Assembly: GCA_021732485.1 (NCBI GenBank)
Contig: JAKFUV010000014.1
Coordinates: 1 to 63,351 of the forward strand
Length of the DNA stretch: 63,351 nt
Reading direction: 5' to 3'
Source of the DNA: Hyphomicrobium sp.
GTDB lineage: Bacteria > Pseudomonadota > Alphaproteobacteria > Rhizobiales > Hyphomicrobiaceae
The notes below the pieces were generated by a model, which saw only the letters and a program-made list of their open reading frames with translations, had not been told where the DNA came from and did no database searches. Of the stretch, positions 28,234 to 35,532 are shown one piece after another. The position numbers were made by a program, and so were the translations under genes. Within the stretch, counting starts at the first letter, position 1, and each line of letters begins with the position of its first letter.

Positions 28234-28443
28234 TCAGCGCCGCGCTCGGCAACCATCGATGCACAATTGCATCCGGCTATCGCAGGCCGACGATGTCCCT
28301 TTTGTCGCGATGCGACACTGATTGTTCGCAGCCCGGCATTTGTCCACGCACTGATCTCCCGCCGCCGACCCGACGGCAAGTACCGGCAAGGCAGCCGCGA
28401 TCGCTGCTAATTTCGCCAATCCGGCCACACGCATCATCACCAT
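28234..28443 (-). CDS. Small Cys-rich secreted peptide
   Basis: This 69-residue peptide starts at an ATG with a strong AGGAGG site seven bases upstream, so it is very likely translated. A signal peptide (hydrophobic residues about 8-25, cut near GSAAGD) leaves about 40 residues with six cysteines: DQCVDKC, NQC, ACD, LCIDGC. Two CxxxC-type pairs flank two single cysteines, suggesting a disulfide-tied helical hairpin. I do not recognise the family. It lies between the LysR gene and gshA and is on the same strand as gshA. Confidence 0.65.
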   Translation of the reverse strand: MVMMRVAGLAKLAAIAAALPVLAVGSAAGDQCVDKCRAANNQCRIATKGTSSACDSRMQLCIDGCRARR

Positions 28444-28605
28444 AACATGACCTCCTGCGCCCTCGCTGGACGTCTCCCGCCAACGATGTCACCGGTCTTT
28501 GCACCATTCTGAGCTTTACGCTTATCGCCAGCGGCATGAATGAAAGCTGAATTGTTTGGGCAGGGCGCCGCGGCCTGACCGTCGACGGGTCATCGAGGCA
28601 CGACT

Positions 28606-29988
28606 CTAGAAAGCAAACTCTTCAAAAATCTGATCGATGTTGCCATTCCATGGGCCGCTGTAGCGTGCCAAAAGCTCGTCCGCGACCGTCCGGCCATTGC
28701 CAGCGATGGCATCAAGCGGCGCCAAATAAATCGTCTCATCCTGATTTTTGTCGTTGATTCTTCTGCGATTTTTTAGCCCGACACGAGATATCCTCAAGAC
28801 CTGGCGGGCCATCTCGCGCACCGTTGTCTTGCGAAAAACCGTTCTCAATCCGCCCCTGGGGACGTCGTCGCGCAAGGCTTCCCGCTCCTCGGCGGTCCAA
28901 TCTTTGACCACGTGCCAAGCCTGATCGAGGGCCGCTTCATCATACAGCAGCCCTGTCCAAAACGCCGGTAGCGCCGTGATCGACTGCCACCGCCCGCCAT
29001 CCGCGCCGCGCATTTCCAAAAACCGTTTCATCCGGACTTCTGGAAATAACGTCGTCAAATGATCCGACCAGTCATCGACGGTCGGGCGCATGCCTTCGAG
29101 GCCTTTGAGCTTGCCGCCCAGAAAATCACGGAATGACGCGCCAGCGACATCGATGTACGTGCCATCGCGATACACAAAATACATCGGCACATCGAGAGCG
29201 TAGTCGGCATAGCGCGCATAGCTCATGCCGGGCTCAAACACGAAGGGCAGCATGCCGGTCCGCCGCCGGTCGGTATCACGCCAGACTTCGCTGCGCATCG
29301 ACTGGAAGCCGTTCGGCTTGCCCTCGGTGAACGGCGATGAGGCAAACAGCGCCGTCGCGATCGGTTGCAGCGCCAGCGATACGCGCAGCTTTTTGACCAT
29401 GTCGGCTTCACTGGCGAAGTCGAGGTTCACCTGGACCGTCGCTGTGCGGTACATCATGTCAAGACCACGACTGCCGACATGCGGCATGTAGCGGGTCATG
29501 ACTTGATAGCGTTGCTTTGGCATGGTCGGCACGTCTTCAAGGCGCCACTTCGGCGAGAAGCCGACGCCGAGGAAGCCGATCTGCAGATCCTCGCCAACAT
29601 CGAGCACTTCGCGGAGATGCTGCTCGGTTTCTTCCGCCGTCTCGTGCAGCGTCTCGAGGGGCTCCCCGGAAAGTTCGAATTGTCCGCCCGGCTCAAGGCT
29701 GATGTTGCCGCCCATTTCACCATGCGGGCGCTTCAGTGCGATGATCGTGTCATTTTCCTTGATGGCGATCCAGCCGTAGCGGCGGATCAACTCCTGCATC
29801 AAGGCTTGGATGCCAGCCGGCCCGGCGTAGGGGACCGGTTCAAGTGTCCCGGTTTGGAAAACGAATTTCTCGTGCTCGGTGCCGATGCGCCATTGCGCTT
29901 TGGGTTTCTCGCCGGCAGCGATCCAGCCAATGAGGTCGTCGCGTGACTCGACGGTTGGGCTTTGCGCTCCTTGCTCTCGCGTCGACAT
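28606..29988 (-). CDS. gshA: Glutamate-cysteine ligase, plant/alphaproteobacterial type
   Basis: This enzyme catalyses the first step of glutathione synthesis. The 460-residue protein from the ATG at 29988 shows WRIGTEHEKFVF, GGNISLEPGGQFELSGEPL, TRYMPHVGSRGLDMMYRTAT and SSPFTEGKPNGF, the pattern of the plant-like (GCS2) class and not the enterobacterial class. Cysteines used for redox control in plants are not obviously conserved. The C-terminus ends GPWNGNIDQIFEEFAF as in alphaproteobacterial homologues. The longer frame upstream to 30042 is not supported by a ribosome site. Confidence 0.93.
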   Translation of the reverse strand: MSTREQGAQSPTVESRDDLIGWIAAGEKPKAQWRIGTEHEKFVFQTGTLEPVPYAGPAGIQALMQELIRRYGWIAIKENDTIIALKRPHGEMGGNISLEPGGQFELSGEPLETLHETAEETEQHLREVLDVGEDLQIGFLGVGFSPKWRLEDVPTMPKQRYQVMTRYMPHVGSRGLDMMYRTATVQVNLDFASEADMVKKLRVSLALQPIATALFASSPFTEGKPNGFQSMRSEVWRDTDRRRTGMLPFVFEPGMSYARYADYALDVPMYFVYRDGTYIDVAGASFRDFLGGKLKGLEGMRPTVDDWSDHLTTLFPEVRMKRFLEMRGADGGRWQSITALPAFWTGLLYDEAALDQAWHVVKDWTAEEREALRDDVPRGGLRTVFRKTTVREMARQVLRISRVGLKNRRRINDKNQDETIYLAPLDAIAGNGRTVADELLARYSGPWNGNIDQIFEEFAF

Positions 29989-30179
29989 TTGTAGGCCTCG
30001 GACCGGCCCACGCCTGCGCCGGATATGCCGGTCGCGAGCCAACAGGGCATGCTAACGCCGATCGTTATGCCGGGAGGCCTGCGCCGTTACAAGGGCACTT
30101 GAGCAGCACGCAGTGGCTGAGTGGCACTCCCGTCGCTGTGGGGGCGGTCGTCAAACCCTGGGAGATGCGCGGCGAGCCG

Positions 30180-30920
30180 TCACGTCCAGTCGCCGAGTGT
30201 CGCGTTAACGAGGGCAAGGGCTGCGACGGCTGCCGTATCCGCCCGCATGATCCTCGGACCGAGCGAGATGCGGTGAACGTCCGGCGAACCGGCAAGCCTC
30301 TCGAATTCTTCAGGCGAGAACCCGCCCTCGGGCCCAACGAGCACCGCGAGTGGACCACGTGGAACTTGGCGCAAGGCTGAAATCGGATCGCGCGTTTTGG
30401 CGCTTTCATCGCAAACAATCAGCGATCGACCGGCGTCCCACGCCGACAGCCGCTGCTCCAAAGTCATCACCGCCCGCACGTCGGGCACGCGAAGCACGCC
30501 GCATTGCTCGGCGGCTTCGATGGCATTGGCCCGCATGCGGTCGAGATTGACACGCTCGGCGATAGTTCGCCGCGTCAGGACAGGTTCGAGCGTCGCGACA
30601 CCAAGTTCCGTCGCCTTCTGCACCATGTAGTCGAGGCGCGACCTCTTCAATGGCGCGAACAGGTAGGCAATATCTGGTCCCGCCACTTGCGGCCGCACCT
30701 GACAATCGACAACGAGTGTGGCTGAGCGCTTTTTCACCTCGGCCAAGGTCGCGCGCCATTCGCCATCGCGGCCGTTGAAAACCAGCACCGCAGCGCTTGG
30801 TTTTAAACGCAGGACATGAACAAGATAGTGGGCCTGATCGTCGCTCAGCAGCAAATCTTGCCCGGCCCTGAGGTCATCGGCGACGAACAATCGCTGCGAG
30901 GCTGCGTCGTGAATGGCCAT
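30180..30920 (-). CDS. rsmE: 16S rRNA (uracil-1498 N3)-methyltransferase
   Basis: RsmE methylates U1498 of 16S rRNA with S-adenosylmethionine. The 246-residue SPOUT enzyme has an N-terminal PUA-like part (DQAHYLVHVLRLK), the KRSRLDYMVQKATELGV helix, and the trefoil-knot motifs AVLVGPEGGFSPEEFE and ISLGPRIMRADTAAVAAL at the cofactor site. It precedes gshA on the same strand with a 191-bp gap, so the two may share a transcript. Confidence 0.94.
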   Translation of the reverse strand: MAIHDAASQRLFVADDLRAGQDLLLSDDQAHYLVHVLRLKPSAAVLVFNGRDGEWRATLAEVKKRSATLVVDCQVRPQVAGPDIAYLFAPLKRSRLDYMVQKATELGVATLEPVLTRRTIAERVNLDRMRANAIEAAEQCGVLRVPDVRAVMTLEQRLSAWDAGRSLIVCDESAKTRDPISALRQVPRGPLAVLVGPEGGFSPEEFERLAGSPDVHRISLGPRIMRADTAAVAALALVNATLGDWT

Positions 30921-31044
30921 TGCCCTGTCTTAGCGGCTGGGGCAAATCCGGCAAGAGCTAGGTGGCGGCGGCTCAGCCGATGTCGCACACCCCAGCGCCG
31001 TTGCGGACCCTCCGCCGTTGCACCGGGCCGGTCACAGCGATAGC

Positions 31045-31150
31045 CTAGAGCATTTTCCGACGAAGTGGATCACGGTTCGTCGTCAGAAAATGCGACAAAG
31101 CGAGAGGATAGAGCGCCGATATGATTCCATCAGATCGCAAAGCGATCTAG
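31045..31150 (+). repeat. Dispersed 106-bp palindromic repeat, copy 1
   Basis: This element begins and ends with CTAG and contains two nested inverted repeats. The first is a long imperfect one around CATTTTCCGACGAAG and TTCGTCGTCAGAAAATG. The second is a tight hairpin around GATTCCATCAGATC. A near-identical copy lies in reverse orientation at 46639-46744. Related elements are known as intergenic repeats in Hyphomicrobiales. An open frame running through it fuses to ubiA, but the ubiA start lies just beyond the repeat. Confidence 0.85.
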
Positions 31151-31179
31151 ACGCTGATTGGCGAGGAGCCCCATCGATC

Positions 31180-32163
31180 GTGTCCGCAACCACTGAGCCG
31201 ACGCCACCCGCTGCACCAACCGCCGCAGACGGAGCTTTGACCGACGCGCCTCCCCAAAACTGGGTCGATCGAATTGCCCCCCGCTTCCTGCAACCGTATT
31301 TGAAGCTCGGCCGGTTTGATCGCCCAATCGGGACGTGGCTTCTGCTCTTTCCATGCTGGTGGTCGCAAACGCTCGCCGAAGTCGATAGTGGCTCACCCTA
31401 TCCAAACCTCAGCTATCTGGCGCTGTTTGCGATTGGCGCCGTCGCCATGCGCGCGGCCGGCTGCGCCTACAACGATTTCGTCGACCGCGACATCGATGGC
31501 CGCGTTCGCAGAACCGCGAACCGGCCAATTCCCTCCGGGCAGATTTCTCCGGCGGCGGCGCTCATCTACGTGGTGGCGGCCGCGCTCGTCGGCTTGGCGA
31601 TTTTGCTGAGCTTCAACAATTTTACAATTTGGCTGGCGATCGCATCGCTGGTGATTGTCGCGGCTTACCCTTTCGCCAAGCGACTGACGAGTTATCCTCA
31701 ATTCGTGTTGGGATTGGCGTTCAACTGGGGGGCGCTGGTCGGCTGGGCCGCTGTCAAAGGCACTCTCGGCTGGCCGGCGGTCATTCTATACATCGGCTGT
31801 GTTTTATGGACGATTGGCTACGACACGATTTACGCCCACCAGGATAAGGAAGACGACGCGCTCATCGGTCTCGGCTCGACTGCGTTGCGGTTTGGCGACG
31901 ACACCGTGTCATACGTCGGCGGGCTCTATGGCGCGGGCGTCGTTATGTGGCTGATCGCCGGCGCGCTGGCGGGAGCACACCTCATCTATTTTTTGGCGGT
32001 GACGCTGGTCTTCCTGCAAATGTCCTGGCAGGTCGCGACACTCGACATTAAGGATGCGGCCAATTGCCTACGGCGATTTCAATCGAACCGCGACGTCGGC
32101 ATCGCCGTGTTTATCGGTCTCGTCGCCGACATGGCGTTGTCGTGGTTTGCCGGCTTCAGCTAA
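31180..32163 (+). CDS. ubiA: 4-hydroxybenzoate polyprenyltransferase
   Basis: UbiA is a membrane prenyltransferase of ubiquinone synthesis. The protein has about 327 residues from the GTG at 31180, with GAGGAG 11 bases upstream; a frame extending back to 31018 would translate the dispersed repeat. The first Asp-rich motif is NDFVDRDIDGRVRRTANRP and the second is DTIYAHQDKEDD, both binding the Mg-prenyl-diphosphate. Eight or nine hydrophobic segments follow the family layout. A 10-bp inverted repeat follows the stop codon. Confidence 0.92.
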   Translation: MSATTEPTPPAAPTAADGALTDAPPQNWVDRIAPRFLQPYLKLGRFDRPIGTWLLLFPCWWSQTLAEVDSGSPYPNLSYLALFAIGAVAMRAAGCAYNDFVDRDIDGRVRRTANRPIPSGQISPAAALIYVVAAALVGLAILLSFNNFTIWLAIASLVIVAAYPFAKRLTSYPQFVLGLAFNWGALVGWAAVKGTLGWPAVILYIGCVLWTIGYDTIYAHQDKEDDALIGLGSTALRFGDDTVSYVGGLYGAGVVMWLIAGALAGAHLIYFLAVTLVFLQMSWQVATLDIKDAANCLRRFQSNRDVGIAVFIGLVADMALSWFAGFS

Positions 32164-32178
32164 TATCGCAGAGGGCCG

Positions 32179-32210
32179 CGCGGTGTGGAAAGCTTTGCCC
32201 CCACACCGCG
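32179..32210 (+). terminator. Inverted repeat after ubiA, possible terminator lacking a T tract
   Basis: CGCGGTGTGG at 32179-32188 is perfectly repeated in inverse as CCACACCGCG at 32201-32210, around a 12-nt loop. It lies 16 bp after the ubiA stop. There is no T run after the stem, so intrinsic termination is doubtful. It may instead protect the transcript end or be a protein-binding dyad. Confidence 0.5.
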
Positions 32211-32433
32211 CCGTATGCCTCACTGTCGACTTGTCATTTGGCCGATGGGCTCGGCCTTAGCGATAACAATAGCGAAACTTTCTTCCGATCCCTTTAAACC
32301 AACTGAGAAATTTGTTTGACCCACTGTGTCGAAACGTGACGCCCATCGGCGCGCGATGTGACTTGATTGCCCCTCCGGACCCCGCCAAAATTGCGCTTCG
32401 TCAAATCATAGCGAGATAGGACTGAGATCGACG

Positions 32434-32703
32434 ATGACACAACCGCCCATGAAATCCTCGCCTCAGCTCCAGCTTCTCCATCTGGTGTTTGGCGGCGAGT
32501 TGATTTCGCTCGACGGCAACGATTTTCGCGATCCCAACGGACTGGATGTCGTCGGCATCTATCCCAATTACGAAACCGCCTTCGCGGCCTGGAAGGGCGC
32601 GGCGCAACGCTCCGTCGACAACGCGATGATGCGCTATTTCATCGTCCACTTGCACCGCCTGCTTGAGCCCGGCGCCACGGCAAATTTGACCGGGGATATC
32701 TGA
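32434..32703 (+). CDS. DUF4170 domain protein
   Basis: This 89-residue soluble protein has the DUF4170 pattern: LLHLVFGGELIS, then DVVGIYPNYETAFAAWKGAA, then MMRYFIVHLHRLLEP. The family has no known activity but is found in alphaproteobacteria next to lipid A and Kdo genes, as here. Its stop is 5 bp before the start of the ABC exporter gene, so the two are co-transcribed. The 270 bp upstream contain only the inverted repeat after ubiA and nothing else I recognise. Confidence 0.85.
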   Translation: MTQPPMKSSPQLQLLHLVFGGELISLDGNDFRDPNGLDVVGIYPNYETAFAAWKGAAQRSVDNAMMRYFIVHLHRLLEPGATANLTGDI

Positions 32704-32708
32704 GCGAA

Positions 32709-34514
32709 GTGAGCGTCGCCCCACCACCTGTCAAGCCGCCAAAGCGCGCCAAGCTACGGCTCGATGCCGAAGCAAGTGCGCTTCTCAAAAGGTTTATGTC
32801 GGACTGGATTTGGCCACGCCGATGGCAACTCGGCTGGACCATCATGCTGACGGCCTGTCTGGCCGCCGCAACCGGCGGCTATCCGACGGTGATCAAACTG
32901 TCGTTCGATGCGCTGATGAGCGAGACCAAGACCGGGCTTCCGTGGGTCCTTGCGTCGATCATGGGCATCACGATTTTTCGCAGCGCTTTTCTCTACATGC
33001 AGGCCATCGCGACCAACAACTTCGTGCTGCGTATCACCACCGATATGCAGAAGCTGGCCTTCAAGCATCTGATCAGCGCCGATTTCGCCCGCATTTCGCG
33101 TGACACGCCGGGGCGTCTGGTGTCGCGTTTAACGAACGACATCAGTTTCATTCAAACCGCCCTAACGGCCGGCATGAACTCAGCCATTCGCGATCTTTTC
33201 TCGGTCATCGCGCTGGTCATCGCCATGCTCTATCTCGACTGGGCCATGACGCTCGTGGTGCTTGGCGTCTATCCGCTGGCGGCCATCCCCGTTGCCGGCA
33301 TCAGCGAACGTCTGCGCCGGGTGGCGAAGCGCACCCAGAGCGAGCTCGGCGACATGACGTCGTTGCTATCGGAGAACCTTGCCGGCGCCCGTCTGATCAA
33401 ATCGTTCCGCCTAGAAGACTACGCCGCCGGCCGCCTCGACGAAAGTTTCGAGCAGGTGTTCGCCTTGCGCTTGAAGGCCGTCAAAACGCGGGCCCGCCTC
33501 GATCCGCTTCTCGAAGCGCTCGGCGGCCTTGCCATCGCCGGCGTCGTTGCCTTCGCTTACTTGCGTATTTCCAACGGAATCTCCAGCGTCGGCGACTTCA
33601 TGGGATTTGTCACCGCCTTGTTGATGGCGGCCCAGCCCATCCGCGCTCTCGGCAATCTGGCGGGGCGCATCCAGGAGGGATTGTCAGCGGCGGAAAGCCT
33701 CTATGGTATCATCGATGAGCCGCCATCGATCATTGATCGCGCTGACGCCAAACCCCTCGTTATCGGGCAAGGCACTATTACGTTTCGTAACGTCGGGTTC
33801 GCCTACGACACCCATTCGAGCGAGCGCGCGGTCTCAGATTTTTCGCTGACGGTCCCCGGCGGAAAAACAGTGGCTCTCGTCGGCCGCTCTGGTTCCGGCA
33901 AATCGACTGTGGTCAATCTCGTGCCCCGCTTGTTCGATGTCACCGAAGGCGCCATTTCGATCGATGGCCAGGATGTGCGCGACGTGCGCGTCGACTCGCT
34001 ACGTGATCAAATTGCCATCGTCAGCCAGGACATCACGCTGTTTGACGACACCATCTCGGCCAACATCGCGCTCGGCCGTCTCGGCGCCAGCCACGACGAC
34101 ATCGTCATCGCCGCCAAAGCCGCCGCCGCCCACGACTTCATCATGGCGCAACCCAACGGTTACGACACCGTCATCGGTGATCGCGGCGGACGCCTGTCGG
34201 GTGGTCAGCGCCAGCGTCTTGCTCTGGCGCGCGCCATCCTGAAGGATGCGCCCATTCTGCTTCTGGATGAAGCCACCAGCGCGCTCGATACCGAAAGCGA
34301 ACAGCTCGTGCAGGAAGCTCTCGCCCGCTTCACCCGCAACCGCACGACGCTCGTCATCGCCCATCGCTTGTCGACGGTTCAGCGCGCCGATCTGATTTGC
34401 GTGATGGAAGCCGGCCACATCGTCGAGCGCGGCACGCACGGCGATCTGCTGTCGAACAAAGGTCCTTACGCGCGCTTATCGGGCACGGGGCCAGCGCAAC
34501 TCCTCGTCAACTGA
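32709..34514 (+). CDS. ABC exporter, fused membrane and ATPase domains (MsbA-like)
   Basis: This 601-residue half-transporter starts at a GTG. The membrane domain of six helices spans about residues 35-330. The ATPase domain carries Walker A VGRSGSGKST, the Q-loop VSQDITLFDD, the signature LSGGQRQRLALARAIL, Walker B ILLLDEATSALD and the H-loop IAHRLST. The layout and the neighbours (kdtA, lpxK) fit an MsbA-type lipid A flippase acting as a homodimer in the inner membrane. Other lipid or drug exporters share this form, so the substrate is inferred from context. Confidence 0.85.
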   Translation: MSVAPPPVKPPKRAKLRLDAEASALLKRFMSDWIWPRRWQLGWTIMLTACLAAATGGYPTVIKLSFDALMSETKTGLPWVLASIMGITIFRSAFLYMQAIATNNFVLRITTDMQKLAFKHLISADFARISRDTPGRLVSRLTNDISFIQTALTAGMNSAIRDLFSVIALVIAMLYLDWAMTLVVLGVYPLAAIPVAGISERLRRVAKRTQSELGDMTSLLSENLAGARLIKSFRLEDYAAGRLDESFEQVFALRLKAVKTRARLDPLLEALGGLAIAGVVAFAYLRISNGISSVGDFMGFVTALLMAAQPIRALGNLAGRIQEGLSAAESLYGIIDEPPSIIDRADAKPLVIGQGTITFRNVGFAYDTHSSERAVSDFSLTVPGGKTVALVGRSGSGKSTVVNLVPRLFDVTEGAISIDGQDVRDVRVDSLRDQIAIVSQDITLFDDTISANIALGRLGASHDDIVIAAKAAAAHDFIMAQPNGYDTVIGDRGGRLSGGQRQRLALARAILKDAPILLLDEATSALDTESEQLVQEALARFTRNRTTLVIAHRLSTVQRADLICVMEAGHIVERGTHGDLLSNKGPYARLSGTGPAQLLVN

Positions 34515-34532
34515 GCAACGCGCAGATCGCGG

Positions 34533-35270
34533 TCATTCCCGGCGCAGCACCCGGTCGACCAGACGCGACGCCCACTTGTTCGACTTGAAAGCGCGTTGAA
34601 TGTCGCTTGGATCGTAAACCGTATCGACCCAATGCCAGAATTCAATCGGCGCCTTGGCCGCGTCTTCGAGGTAGCGCTGGAATACCTCATCCAGAACGCC
34701 GGTATCGGCCTGGCGGATGTGGCCAAACCGAAGTGACAACTGATTGATCGCATCTGCAATCGGCTCGCCATCGCGAACATGACGGATCATCACGCTCATC
34801 AACCCGGCGCGATCGGCTCCCGACTTGCAATGCACCAGGATCGGATAGTCCGCCCGCTGCAAAACCTCGCGCACCGCCCATAGTTCCTGGCGCGTCGGCG
34901 GCGCCCGGGAACGCAATTTCAGATTGATGAGATTGACGCCGTGGCGGGCACACGCTTGCTCTTCGAGCCACTTCGTCCCGGCCGACTGATCACCGCGCAG
35001 ATTGATGATCGTCTTGATACCGCGTCGCGCCATCATCGCGATGTGATACGGTGCCGGCTGCGCCGATCGCCAAGCATCTTGGCCGACGCGATGGCGATTG
35101 TTGAAGAACAATCGTACCACACCGTAATCGACCACGAGCATGTCGAGATAACACAGCATCGGCCCGGCGGCGCGGCGCAGCCACGGTGCATCTGACTTGG
35201 CCATGGCTCCCACAACGGCTTCGCTCCGCCTGCGCAGGCCACGTTTGGCTTGTTTGAGAATGCTCGCCAT
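34533..35270 (-). CDS. Tyrosine/dual-specificity protein phosphatase
   Basis: The protein has about 245 residues. The phosphatase loop LVHCKSGADRAG matches HCX5R with the downstream S/T replaced by A. It is preceded by AWRSAQPAPYHI and IKTIINLRGDQ, the pattern of the bacterial DSP/DUF442-like group related to plant atypical phosphatases. The N-terminus is very basic (LKQAKRGLRRRSEAV), perhaps membrane-associated. The start is uncertain, with an ATG at 35270 and an upstream TTG at 35330. It lies opposite the lipid A genes, a placement often seen in Hyphomicrobiales, so a regulatory role there is possible. Confidence 0.78.
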   Translation of the reverse strand: MASILKQAKRGLRRRSEAVVGAMAKSDAPWLRRAAGPMLCYLDMLVVDYGVVRLFFNNRHRVGQDAWRSAQPAPYHIAMMARRGIKTIINLRGDQSAGTKWLEEQACARHGVNLINLKLRSRAPPTRQELWAVREVLQRADYPILVHCKSGADRAGLMSVMIRHVRDGEPIADAINQLSLRFGHIRQADTGVLDEVFQRYLEDAAKAPIEFWHWVDTVYDPSDIQRAFKSNKWASRLVDRVLRRE

Positions 35271-35532
35271 TTGGGCGTTTTTCGCGCTCCACGAAGCGTT
35301 GGGTCCAGGCTGCCGCAGCCGCCCCCTCAAAGGACATGACGCGAACGCGTGTCAAGCTCCAATCGCCGGATATCAGGCCATCGCGCCGAAAAGTGCGGCC
35401 AGGCAGGCGTTTGCAGCCAATTGCTATTCGCGATACGTAACACCCTTTCCAATCCGAGAGCTGCGATATTGCGGCCACGCTGCCGATTCGTCACACTCCT
35501 TGCACCAAATCCTCCGGAGGCCTCCGCACCGC

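Noticed and set aside
29943..30380. Plus-strand frame of 145 codons with a signal-peptide-like beginning (LGFALLALASTFVGLGPAHA)
   Set aside because: It lies antisense across the start of gshA and the end of rsmE, both of which are strongly supported. The part after the hydrophobic stretch has no family features and no clear ribosome site is present.
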